From: JACNIV01 sp965370415
Lineage (GTDB): Bacteria; Cloacimonadota; Cloacimonadia; Cloacimonadales; TCS61
Length of the DNA stretch: 64,000 nucleotides
Direction: 5' to 3'
NCBI GenBank assembly: GCA_965370415.1
Contig: CBDUTJ010000010.1
Coordinates: 19,144 to 83,143, forward strand
Shown: piece by piece, positions 8,121 through 15,440 of the stretch
How the letters are laid out: each line of letters opens with the position of its first letter
How positions within the stretch are numbered: the stretch's first letter is position 1
Notes under the pieces: model-generated
What the model was told of the DNA's origin: nothing
Databases searched by the model: none
Seen by the model: the letters and a program-made list of their open reading frames with translations, nothing else
Translations under genes and position numbers: made by a program

Positions 8121-8575
8121 TTTTCATCTTTCACTTCTTACTACTTACACTTCACGTCTCACTTCGGTGCTTGCACCGAATACAGCTTCGCCCCGCCACT
8201 TACAAGTAAGCTTGGAACACACTATCGTTCAACTCCCTTCTTTTATTAAGTAATTAATTACTATTAACAAATATCAATTTTTTATTCTTTATCTAATGTC
8301 AACCCTTTTCATAACCTTTTTTAAAGACAATTATATCCAGCTATTTCTATTCCATTCATTGTGTAAATTAGGAAGTCTTTGATTTGCTCATTGTATATTT
8401 CTTTTACTGAATATGTTAAGTTAATATGAATATTAAATTTGTTTACCATATTTACTTAAATTCCTTATTTATTGGAATGATAACATGAGTCAATATGCCT
8501 CAGCTTTGAGACAATTTTGTACATTAATTTCATTTTTACTACAATCTGCTTTAAAGCTACGTCTCTACAAACTTA
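8121..8575. other. AT-rich spacer without a gene
   Basis: I see no coding sequence. There is a perfect hairpin ttcggtgc-tt-gcaccgaa at 8163-8180 and a short acttacaagtaag inverted repeat near 8200. The rest is AT-rich, with stop codons in all frames. Confidence 0.5.
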
Positions 8576-8604
8576 TTGACACAAAATAAACGGCTTAAGT
8601 TAAT
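8576..8604 (+). promoter_or_regulatory. Probable promoter of the 8636 gene
   Basis: A perfect TTGACA (8576-8581) is followed after 17 bp by GTTAAT (8599-8604, four of six matches). An AGGAGA ribosome-binding site lies at 8623-8628, just before the ATG at 8636. Position and spacing fit a sigma-70-type promoter; not tested. Confidence 0.5.
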
Positions 8605-8635
8605 GCTTACAGATAGAAATTTTTAGGAGAATCTG

Positions 8636-8929
8636 ATGAAGAAAAATAATAGAGATATGCAAAAAAGCAGTCCATTCCTTTCCAGCATAATCAAATTATT
8701 CTTTGATATGATCAAACATTTTATCAAAGATTTTGAAAACATGCGCAAAGTTAAGAAAATAGATAATTTTGCTGAAAAATTTTCTTCCCTGGAGCATATG
8801 TTGATCCGCCTGGAAAGTAAGATCCGGGAAAACCGTAAAATAATTGAAGACCTTAAAAACCGCATTCTCTGGGGCAATGTAATTATTGTTGTACTTCTGC
8901 TGATCATCCTTTATGATCTACTCAGATAG
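8636..8929 (+). CDS. Small coiled-coil protein with C-terminal membrane anchor
   Basis: A 97-residue protein of unknown function. The first half is basic and hydrophobic-helical, residues about 45-75 form a charged amphipathic helix likely to coil (SSLEHMLIRLESKIRENRK), and residues about 77-96 (WGNVIIVVLLLIILYDLL) are one membrane span at the extreme C-terminus. That makes it a tail-anchored-like layout with the bulk in the cytoplasm. AGGAGA precedes the ATG and a TTGACA promoter lies upstream. The 3' end overlaps the convergent tsaE gene by 12 bp. Confidence 0.75.
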   Translation: MKKNNRDMQKSSPFLSSIIKLFFDMIKHFIKDFENMRKVKKIDNFAEKFSSLEHMLIRLESKIRENRKIIEDLKNRILWGNVIIVVLLLIILYDLLR

Positions 8930-9370
8930 AGATTCCCCGATAGATAGTTTTTTATAACTTCTAATTTTCACGATTCGATAGGGATCTGCAAACTCAAACC
9001 AGATATGGATAACTTTTCCCGGTAGAAATAATTCTGCTTTTTCCGCCCATTCTATGATCGTCAGATTCTGCTCAAAGATGTCATGAAGCCCTAATTCCAG
9101 TACTTCTTCATACGAATCTAATCTATAAAGATCAAGGTGGCAGATGGGAAATCTGCCTGTATATTCATTCATCAAAACATAACTGGGACTGCTCACATTT
9201 TCCGTAACTTTCAAGAAAGTACAAAGCTGTTGGGTAAAGAACGTCTTACCTGTTCCCAGCTCGCCATAAAGTGCTATCACATCTCCCAATTGCAGATGTG
9301 AAGCTATCCTCTTTGCTAAAGATTTTGTATCTTCTTTTGAACATATTTTAAATTCTTTTGAATATCCCAT
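8918..9370 (-). CDS. tsaE: tRNA threonylcarbamoyladenosine biosynthesis ATPase TsaE
   Basis: ATPase that works with TsaB and TsaD to make the t6A37 modification of ANN-decoding tRNAs. At 150 residues it has full family length. The Walker A motif GELGTGKTFFTQQL is near residues 36-49, followed by NVSSPSYVLMNEY and CHLDLYRLDSYEE, both typical of TsaE, and IIEWAEKAELFLP. It is convergent with, and overlaps by 12 bp, the small membrane protein gene. Two tandem repeats lie upstream. It stands alone here; TsaB and TsaD are not in the window. Confidence 0.95.
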   Translation of the reverse strand: MGYSKEFKICSKEDTKSLAKRIASHLQLGDVIALYGELGTGKTFFTQQLCTFLKVTENVSSPSYVLMNEYTGRFPICHLDLYRLDSYEEVLELGLHDIFEQNLTIIEWAEKAELFLPGKVIHIWFEFADPYRIVKIRSYKKLSIGESLSE

Positions 9371-9400
9371 AATACTTTATTACTTGTTTATCCTTTTTTA

Positions 9401-9672
9401 GACTCTTCGTCGTTTGCTTCTGTTGGCTCATCCTCAGAGAGACGATATACTAAAACCTCGTCTTTCTGAGAGACTCTTCTTGAACCTTCTAACGAAGAAT
9501 CTGAGGTTTTTTTTATTACTTCCATGTTTCTCCTAATATAGACTCTTCGTCGAATGCCTTCGCAGGATATTCCTCAGAGAGACGATATATTAAAAACCTC
9601 GTCTTTCTGAGAGACTCTTCTTGAACTTTCTAACGAAGAATCTGAGGTTTTTAATAACTTCCATGTTTCTCC
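9401..9672. repeat. Tandem 140-bp palindromic repeat, two copies
   Basis: Units begin exactly 140 bp apart (gactcttcgtcg at 9401 and 9541). Each unit is itself an imperfect long inverted repeat: a gactcttcgtcg...cagagagacga arm is followed by tcgtctttctgagag...cgaagaatct and a gaggttttt tail. Both end in acttccatgtttctcct. A third partial arm (acgaagaatctgaagatttt) closes the array near 9673-9692. The arms belong to the same family as 4341, 5053 and 6822. The copies differ at a few bases only. No coding potential is seen. Confidence 0.9.
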
Positions 9673-9746
9673 TACGAAGAATCTGAAGATTTTAAACAAA
9701 TCAAAAATCCAACCATTATTCTAATTCCTAATTACTAATTTCTAAA

Positions 9747-11300
9747 TTAACCCTTCGGTCTACAAACTGCTAATGGCAGGATCATCTCTTCCATGGAAAT
9801 ACCTCCATGCTGAAAAGTACCATTGTACTGCTTCATATATTGATGGAAAGAATTAGGATAAACAAAATAGTAATCATCTTTTGCCAGAACATAATTATCT
9901 ACCAGACCGCGACTGGGAAGACCATACTCCTGGGGATCTTTAATATAATGTGCGTGTTTATTGTTACTGGAAAGATTACGTCCCTGCTTATAGCGGACAG
10001 TGGTAGTGGTCTCTCTATCTCCTGTTATCTGGCTGGCCCGGTTCACACGTATCGAACCATGATCCGTAGTAATGATAACTCTTGCACCCTGTTTGGCAAT
10101 GAGCTTTAATGCTTCATAAAAAGTGGAATGCAGGAACCAGTGCTTGGTGAAAGCTCTCAGCGCCTGTTCGTCAGGAATTGTCTCTTTTAGTATCTGGCTT
10201 TTGGAGCGGTGATGCGCCAGCAGATCGAGGAAGTTATAAACCAGCACCACCAGTTTCTCATGCTTCCAGGAATCGATCTTACGCAGCGTATAATTCCCCT
10301 CTTCAATGGTGAATATTTTAATATATTTACTTTGTTCCAGTTCGTGACCAAGATCCTTGATATGAGCTTCCAGAAGTTGATGTTCGTTGCGGTTACGGCT
10401 GTTATCCAGGTCAGAAGATTCCACCCAGTATTCAGGAAAATTCTTGGCAATATCGGAAGGCAACAAGCCACTGAAGATGGCATTTCTGGAATAGGGTGTA
10501 GCAGTGGGAAGAATTGAATAATAGATGTCCAGGTCGATATCGAACAACTCCTTAATGAACGGTTCGATCGCATAATACTGATCCAGACGCATACAATCCA
10601 GCACTACAAAATAGACCGGTTTTCCCTTTCCCAGTTCAGGAATGACATATTCGGAGATCAGATCGAACGACAGTTTGGGTCTTTCATCCAATTTCAACCA
10701 GTTTTTGTAATTTACTCCTACATAATTGGAAAATTCTGAATTGGAATTGAGTTTCTCCAGAAAGTGCATCTGGTTCAAGGCAGAATCGTTTATCTCATCC
10801 AGGGTGAGATCCCAGCGGCATATTTGCTGGTAGATATCGGACCACTCTTCCCAGCCCGGTGTGGAAAAAAGTTTCTGGTTCAAAGCGGCAGAGAACTGAG
10901 CATACTCTTCCCCGATCTTACTTTTACGTATCTCATCTGCTTGAAATATCTTTTTAATGGCCATGATGATCTGGTTGGGATTGATGGGTTTGATCAGGTA
11001 ATCTGCTATCTGTCCGGCAATAGCATCTTCCATCAATCCTTCTTCTTCGCTTTTGGTAACCATCACCACTGGTAAAGCATTGTTGATCTTCTTGATCTCG
11101 CGCAGCGTGGAAAGACCATCCAGACCGGGCATCATTTCATCCAGCAGGACAAGATCGAATTTTTCATTGAGCACAGATTCGATGGCATCAGCACCATTGG
11201 AAACTGTTTTAAGATTGTAACCGCGTTCGGTTAAAAAAATTATAAAAGGTTTCAGATGTTCAATTTCATCATCTACCCAGAGTATTCTTAACTGATTCAT
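9747..11300 (-). CDS. porX: PorX-type response regulator with PglZ alkaline-phosphatase-fold domain
   Basis: A 517-residue fusion matching PorX, the response regulator that controls type IX secretion in Bacteroidota and pairs with the histidine kinase PorY. Residues 1-125 are a receiver domain with acidic pocket VDDE (residues 9-12), phospho-acceptor Asp54 (LLDEMMPGLDG) and conserved Lys in DYLIKPINP. A helical linker follows, then a PglZ domain from about 235 with VVLDCMRLDQYY, the PTATPYSRNAIFSGLLP loop carrying the putative Thr nucleophile, and the metal-binding TTDHGSIRV. No DNA-binding domain is present. It is monocistronic, with its own promoter (11392-11420). Its presence agrees with the T9SS cargo encoded at 45-51 kb. 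Confidence 0.93.
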   Translation of the reverse strand: MNQLRILWVDDEIEHLKPFIIFLTERGYNLKTVSNGADAIESVLNEKFDLVLLDEMMPGLDGLSTLREIKKINNALPVVMVTKSEEEGLMEDAIAGQIADYLIKPINPNQIIMAIKKIFQADEIRKSKIGEEYAQFSAALNQKLFSTPGWEEWSDIYQQICRWDLTLDEINDSALNQMHFLEKLNSNSEFSNYVGVNYKNWLKLDERPKLSFDLISEYVIPELGKGKPVYFVVLDCMRLDQYYAIEPFIKELFDIDLDIYYSILPTATPYSRNAIFSGLLPSDIAKNFPEYWVESSDLDNSRNRNEHQLLEAHIKDLGHELEQSKYIKIFTIEEGNYTLRKIDSWKHEKLVVLVYNFLDLLAHHRSKSQILKETIPDEQALRAFTKHWFLHSTFYEALKLIAKQGARVIITTDHGSIRVNRASQITGDRETTTTVRYKQGRNLSSNNKHAHYIKDPQEYGLPSRGLVDNYVLAKDDYYFVYPNSFHQYMKQYNGTFQHGGISMEEMILPLAVCRPKG

Positions 11301-11391
11301 AATAACCCTCCGCTATATTTTATTCTGAAATTAATAAATCAGCGCAAATACCTTATGTTTCCCTCCGGGCTATTTAATTTTTACGAAAAGC

Positions 11392-11420
11392 ACTAAATTG
11401 CCTTGATATTTCAGTGTCAA
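11392..11420 (-). promoter_or_regulatory. Probable porX promoter
   Basis: Read on the minus strand: TTGACA (11420-11415), 17 bp, TTTAGT (11397-11392, four of six). The leader to the porX ATG at 11300 is about 85 bp and includes GGAGG-type sequence just before the start (cggagggttattATG). Confidence 0.5.
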
Positions 11421-11455
11421 CATAATTTTCGGGAAATTTGATATTCCCAGCGTAA

Positions 11456-12265
11456 CTACTTTGTTATTGGTTTATAAATGTGTTTTTCTTCCGGGAATTT
11501 TTTATTTTTAATCTCTATACTATATTTTTTAATACTTTGCACTATCTCATCCTTCAGGTTGGAATATCTCTTCACGAATTTCGGTTGGATATCCGACATA
11601 CCCAGGATATCATGATAAACCAGCACCTGTCCGTCAGTGAATCTACCGGCTCCTATACCAATAGTGGGAATGGAGAGAATTTCGCTGATCTCTTTACCCA
11701 GTTTTTCGGGAATACCTTCCAGTACCAGCATGAATGCCCCGGCTTCTTCCACCTGTCTCGCCTGCTCCAGAATGCGCTGGTGATTTATCTGTTTCTTCCC
11801 CTGGATAACATATCCACCCATGGAATTGATCGATTGAGGAGTCAATCCCAGGTGAGCAATGACCGGTATTTCACAATCAACAATAGCTGAAATGGCTTCC
11901 AGCCGGCTGGGATTTCCACCTTCCAGTTTCACCGCATTTGCTCCGCCTTCCACAATGAGCAGGGCTGCGTTCTCTTTGGTCTCTTCCAGGCTTAAATGAA
12001 AGGACATAAAGGGCATATCGGCTGCAATGAATGTATCGGGTGCTCCCCTGCGTACAGCTCGAGTGTGATAGATGATATCTTCCAGTGTAACCTGCAGGGT
12101 ATTTTCATAGCCCAGAATCACCATGCCCAGGCTGTCTCCCACCAGGATCATATCTACATCCCCGGTCTGTGCATATTTTCCAGATGGATAATCATAAGCT
12201 GTAATCATTACTATTTTTTCTTTTTCTTGCTTCATTTTTCTAAAGGTTCGTACATTTTTCATCAT
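11456..12265 (-). CDS. panB: 3-methyl-2-oxobutanoate hydroxymethyltransferase
   Basis: First committed step of pantothenate (CoA) synthesis: it adds a hydroxymethyl group from methylene-tetrahydrofolate to ketoisovalerate. At 269 residues it has normal length. Signatures are MITAYDYPSGKYA at about 20-32, VDMILVGDSLGMVILGY with the metal-binding Asp, ADMPFMSFH, GGANAVKLEGG, IPVIAHLGLTPQS, and EISEILSIPTIGIGAG with the catalytic Glu region. The start could be 12265 or the adjacent ATG at 12262, which sits better after GAGG. It lies 15 bp after the DUF2905 gene and ends the acyl-CoA dehydrogenase-queH-DUF2905-panB run. Confidence 0.96.
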   Translation of the reverse strand: MMKNVRTFRKMKQEKEKIVMITAYDYPSGKYAQTGDVDMILVGDSLGMVILGYENTLQVTLEDIIYHTRAVRRGAPDTFIAADMPFMSFHLSLEETKENAALLIVEGGANAVKLEGGNPSRLEAISAIVDCEIPVIAHLGLTPQSINSMGGYVIQGKKQINHQRILEQARQVEEAGAFMLVLEGIPEKLGKEISEILSIPTIGIGAGRFTDGQVLVYHDILGMSDIQPKFVKRYSNLKDEIVQSIKKYSIEIKNKKFPEEKHIYKPITK

Positions 12266-12280
12266 AACCTCACAGTTTTT

Positions 12281-12493
12281 CTATTTCTTGAAAATCCTGA
12301 TGAGCAGGTTAATAATAATACTGAGCAGGATCAGTGTGGTAATGGGAAAATAAAAGCGGAAATTCTCCTTTTCAACCCTGATATCACCCGGTAGTTTCCC
12401 AATATATTTAGCAAGTGGTGTGAAACGGATAAGAATTCCGAGCACGATGATGATGAGCCCGATAAGAATGATCATATTGCCGTACTTACTCAT
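12281..12493 (-). CDS. DUF2905 family small membrane protein
   Basis: A 70-residue inner-membrane protein with two membrane spans (residues about 6-22 and 47-66). Between them lies the family signature LPGDIRVEKENFRFYFP, by which I recognise DUF2905. The function of this family is unknown. It sits between queH (6 bp gap) and panB (15 bp gap) in a tightly packed run, so it is co-transcribed with them. The start ATG at 12493 gives the usual family length. Confidence 0.88.
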   Translation of the reverse strand: MSKYGNMIILIGLIIIVLGILIRFTPLAKYIGKLPGDIRVEKENFRFYFPITTLILLSIIINLLIRIFKK

Positions 12494-12499
12494 TTTGCT

Positions 12500-13048
12500 C
12501 TAGTGCCTGCTTTCCAGATTCCCCAGGTATCTTTCCTTCTCGCTGTAAATGCAGCCGCAATATTGCTGACGATACATTTTCCTTGCTTTGGAAAGCTCGA
12601 TCCCCTCTTGCCAGTAGTGGCGGAAATCTTCATAATAGAATTTAACACCGTATTCTTTAGCCAGTGATTCCCCGATCTCTCTTATCATCTCATGTTTTTG
12701 AAATTTGCTATATAACAAAGTAGTAGTGAAGTAGTCGAAATTGCCTTTTTTAGCCACGATAGCTGTATATTTCAACCGGTCATAATAACACATATGGCAG
12801 CGCTCGTTCTCACGAAAAGCTGCTTTGCGCAGGAAATCTTCCAGGTTATATTCATCTTTATATATTATGGGAATGCTCTCTTTTTCGGCAAAATCCTGCA
12901 AAGTTTCCAGGCGTTTTTTATACTCCTGAAATGGATGTATGTTATGATTGAACCAGAAGCCATGGATGTCGAATCCCTTTTCTTGCAAATGAAAATAAGG
13001 CGCCGCAAAACACGGCGCACAGCAAACATGCACTAAAGCCTTAGGCAT
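12500..13048 (-). CDS. queH: Epoxyqueuosine reductase QueH
   Basis: Iron-sulphur enzyme that reduces epoxyqueuosine to queuosine in tRNA, the non-orthologous replacement of cobalamin-dependent QueG. It has 182 residues from the ATG at 13048. The frame stays open further upstream, but that part lies inside the acyl-CoA dehydrogenase gene and lacks family similarity. Conserved cysteines are all present: VHVCCAPC at about 7-14, CHMCYYDRL near 86, and YCGCIYSE near 165. Its ATG shares one base with the stop of the upstream gene (TAATG), a sign of translational coupling. It is followed by the DUF2905 gene. Confidence 0.93.
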   Translation of the reverse strand: MPKALVHVCCAPCFAAPYFHLQEKGFDIHGFWFNHNIHPFQEYKKRLETLQDFAEKESIPIIYKDEYNLEDFLRKAAFRENERCHMCYYDRLKYTAIVAKKGNFDYFTTTLLYSKFQKHEMIREIGESLAKEYGVKFYYEDFRHYWQEGIELSKARKMYRQQYCGCIYSEKERYLGNLESRH

Positions 13049-14193
13049 TAAAATTCCTTGAGCAGATTGGAGGCAATAATAGACCTCTGAATCTGGTTGG
13101 TTCCCTCGTATATTTGAGTTATTTTGGCATCGCGCATCATTTTTTCTACAGGGTATTCTTTCATATAGCCATATCCACCCAAGATTTGAACTGCATCGGT
13201 TGTAACTTTCATTGCTGTATCGGAAGCAAAAACCTTGCACATGGCAGATTCTTTGGCATATCTTTTTATACCGGCATCTATCATGCGGGCAGTTGCCATC
13301 ACCAGTGCGCGTGCTGCTTCGATCTGAGTTGCCATATCGGCCAGCATGAATTGAACTGCCTGGAAGGATGATATCGGCTTTCCAAATTGATGACGTTCCT
13401 TGGCATAACGGGCAGCCTCTTCGTATGCACCCTGAGCTATTCCCACTGCCTGAGCTGCAACCATAGGTCGTGATTTATCAAAAGTTTTCATTGCTATTAT
13501 GAATCCTTTCCCTTCACGACCGACAAGATTTTCTTTTGGAACACGGCAGTTATCAAAGATCAACTCTCTAGTCACAGAGCCGCGAATACCCATTTTATCT
13601 TCCTTTTTACCAAAGCTGAAACCTTCTGTTCCTTTCTCAACAATCAAACAAGAGGCTCCCCTAGCACCTTTTGATTTGTCGGTTAGCACAAATACCGTGT
13701 AAATATCTGCTTCTCCACCATTGGTTATCCACTGTTTTGTTCCATTTAGAATATAAAAATCTCCATCTTTTATTGCTGTAGTTTCAATTCCTCCGGCATC
13801 TGAACCGGCATTGGCTTCCGTAAGGGCAAAAGCTGCCAGCTTTTCACCATCGGCAATGAGAGGTAAGTATTTCTGTCTCTGTTCTTCACTACCGGAGATC
13901 AAAATAGGATACATTCCCAGACCGGATCCACCCAGTGAAAGACCGATACCTCCACAAATTCGGCTGAATTCTTCAGTTATAATTGCCACATCAACCACTT
14001 TGCCGCTGATGCCGCCATATTCTTCGGGAACAAGCACTGCAAACAGATCGGTCTGTTTGAATACATCCACAATTTCCCAAGGAAATTCATGACCTTCATC
14101 ATATTTAGCCCTGATGGGCTTGATCTTCTCTTCCGCAACTTTGCGAGCTATTTCCTTTATTTCCAATTGCTCTTCTGTTAAGAAATAATCCAT
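13048..14193 (-). CDS. Acyl-CoA dehydrogenase (short/branched-chain type)
   Basis: FAD-dependent dehydrogenase making enoyl-CoA from acyl-CoA, passing electrons to electron-transfer flavoprotein. From the ATG at 14193 (GGAGG four bases upstream; an in-frame ATG at 14220 is less likely) it has 381 residues, the usual length. It shows the N-terminal MDYFLTEEQLEIKEIARK helix, the FAD-binding FALTEANAGSDAGG and QWITNGG, KMGIRGS, the C-terminal LGGYGYMKEYPVEKMMRDAK, and catalytic Glu in IYEGTNQIQR. It heads the run acd-queH-DUF2905-panB. Butyryl-CoA or an amino-acid-derived acyl-CoA is the likely substrate, but this cannot be read from the sequence. Confidence 0.93.
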   Translation of the reverse strand: MDYFLTEEQLEIKEIARKVAEEKIKPIRAKYDEGHEFPWEIVDVFKQTDLFAVLVPEEYGGISGKVVDVAIITEEFSRICGGIGLSLGGSGLGMYPILISGSEEQRQKYLPLIADGEKLAAFALTEANAGSDAGGIETTAIKDGDFYILNGTKQWITNGGEADIYTVFVLTDKSKGARGASCLIVEKGTEGFSFGKKEDKMGIRGSVTRELIFDNCRVPKENLVGREGKGFIIAMKTFDKSRPMVAAQAVGIAQGAYEEAARYAKERHQFGKPISSFQAVQFMLADMATQIEAARALVMATARMIDAGIKRYAKESAMCKVFASDTAMKVTTDAVQILGGYGYMKEYPVEKMMRDAKITQIYEGTNQIQRSIIASNLLKEF

Positions 14194-14391
14194 ACATCCT
14201 CCAAATATTCTGTTTATCACTTCTTTACTATAGATTTTTCCGTCAAGTTAAAAAAACCACTAACAGCCCACCTATCGGGCTATTAAATGAAACGAGCTCA
14301 TTTTTTTTAGTGTTTATTTTAAGTCAAATGTTTATTGACAATTTGATCGAAGTTTGAAAAGAGATAATGTATCTCGTATTAAGGGCACAGT

Positions 14392-14721
14392 ATGAATAAA
14401 ATAGAATCAGAGATCAGGCAGCACCTTGAAATGCTGCAGGAAGTCGAAAATAAGAGTTCCATAGAAAAGGCTCAAATCCAGAATGCTAGGCGTATTAAAA
14501 GCTTCTTCTATGGCACAATTATCTGGCTGCTTTCTTATTCGTTTTTCTCCTGTTTGCAGGGTAGGTTCCAGCTCATAGCCGCGGTTACATTTTTCGTTGT
14601 CGATTACGCCATATACCAGATCGGTAAATCGTTGGAACTCGAACTGAGTATCGTTCTGAAGATCAGGTTGACCGTAATCTATCTTCTGATCATCATCTTT
14701 GCGATAATCTTTCCAAGTTGA
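14392..14721 (+). CDS. Small membrane protein, unknown
   Basis: A 109-residue protein with a charged N-terminal helix (residues 1-36) and three likely membrane spans (about 38-54, 58-75 and 86-107). I do not recognise a family. The start ATG follows AAGGG at a reasonable distance. A frame on the opposite strand (14407-14799) overlaps it, but that product is charged and featureless, whereas this one has ordered hydrophobic segments. It is divergent from the acyl-CoA dehydrogenase and lies 113 bp before the TetR gene. Confidence 0.6.
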   Translation: MNKIESEIRQHLEMLQEVENKSSIEKAQIQNARRIKSFFYGTIIWLLSYSFFSCLQGRFQLIAAVTFFVVDYAIYQIGKSLELELSIVLKIRLTVIYLLIIIFAIIFPS

Positions 14722-14784
14722 TATTTCTTCACCTTCTTTAATATTTAAAAACTTCTTGACGATAAAACTCCTCTGAAGAAATTC

Positions 14785-14796
14785 AAACACGTGTTT
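14785..14796. promoter_or_regulatory. Palindrome, candidate TetR operator
   Basis: A perfect 12-bp palindrome AAACACGTGTTT lies about 40 bp before the TetR-family start codon at 14835, with a partial repeat of the half-site (gtgttt) at 14804-14809. Such palindromes upstream of tetR-type genes are commonly the autoregulatory operator. Inference from position. Confidence 0.45.
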
Positions 14797-14834
14797 CAAA
14801 TTAGTGTTTTAATCCTTGGCTTAAAGGAGAGAAT

Positions 14835-15419
14835 ATGAGCAGTGAAGAAGTAAAGGGCAACATCATTTTAGCAACCATAAACTGTATTGAACAAAATGAT
14901 GTTCAAGCTGTAACTATCCGCAAGATAGCAGAGATGGCAAAGGTGAATGTGGCTGCTGTAAATTATCATTTTGGTTCAAAAGAACAACTTTTGAATATCG
15001 TGATGAACGCAACTTTGAATGAAAGTTTCGTAAATAATATCAAAGATTATGACGATCTTTGGCAAAGTGAAACAAGAAAAGCACTTCAACTTTTTTTGGA
15101 AGATACCTTAGAAGGAGCATTAAATTACCCCAAAATTACTAAAGCCCATCTAAATGAAACATTTAATAGAAGCAATTATGAAACGAATACAGTTCGGAGG
15201 TTGAATGATTTCTTATTCGAGTTTCACAATCTTATTCAAAGCGAACTAAAGCAAGAAGCCAGCATAGAAAGCAGAATTGCTGTCAGTCAGCTATTTTCGT
15301 CAATTCTGATGTTGGGAATGATGCCTGATCTGTTCAACAAATTCCTAAATTTTGATCTGAAAAATAAAGAAAATCAAAAAAAATTTATACAGATTCTTTT
15401 AGAAAATTTTTGCAAATAG
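14835..15419 (+). CDS. TetR family transcriptional regulator
   Basis: A 194-residue one-component repressor. The N-terminal helix-turn-helix is VTIRKIAEMAKVNVAAVNYHF (residues about 24-44) followed by GSKEQLL, a standard TetR DNA-binding signature. The C-terminal ligand domain is helical and not assignable to a known ligand. AAAGGAGAG precedes the ATG, and a palindrome lies upstream at 14785. The gene ends 21 bp before a TonB-dependent receptor, so it probably controls that receptor and itself, perhaps in response to the imported ligand. Confidence 0.9.
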   Translation: MSSEEVKGNIILATINCIEQNDVQAVTIRKIAEMAKVNVAAVNYHFGSKEQLLNIVMNATLNESFVNNIKDYDDLWQSETRKALQLFLEDTLEGALNYPKITKAHLNETFNRSNYETNTVRRLNDFLFEFHNLIQSELKQEASIESRIAVSQLFSSILMLGMMPDLFNKFLNFDLKNKENQKKFIQILLENFCK

Positions 15420-15440
15420 AAAAATCGGAGAAAAGAAAAT

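Noticed and set aside
12500..13240. Longer 246-residue form of QueH
   Set aside because: The extra 64 residues overlap the acyl-CoA dehydrogenase gene in another frame and do not resemble QueH. The ATG at 13048 gives the normal family start.
14335..14368. TTGACA ... GATAAT promoter before the 14392 gene
   Set aside because: The spacer is 22 bp, too long for a sigma-70 promoter; no better -10 is seen.
14407..14799. 130-residue minus-strand frame opposite the small membrane protein
   Set aside because: No recognisable features and no ribosome-binding site. The plus-strand product has three ordered membrane spans and an AAGGG before its ATG.
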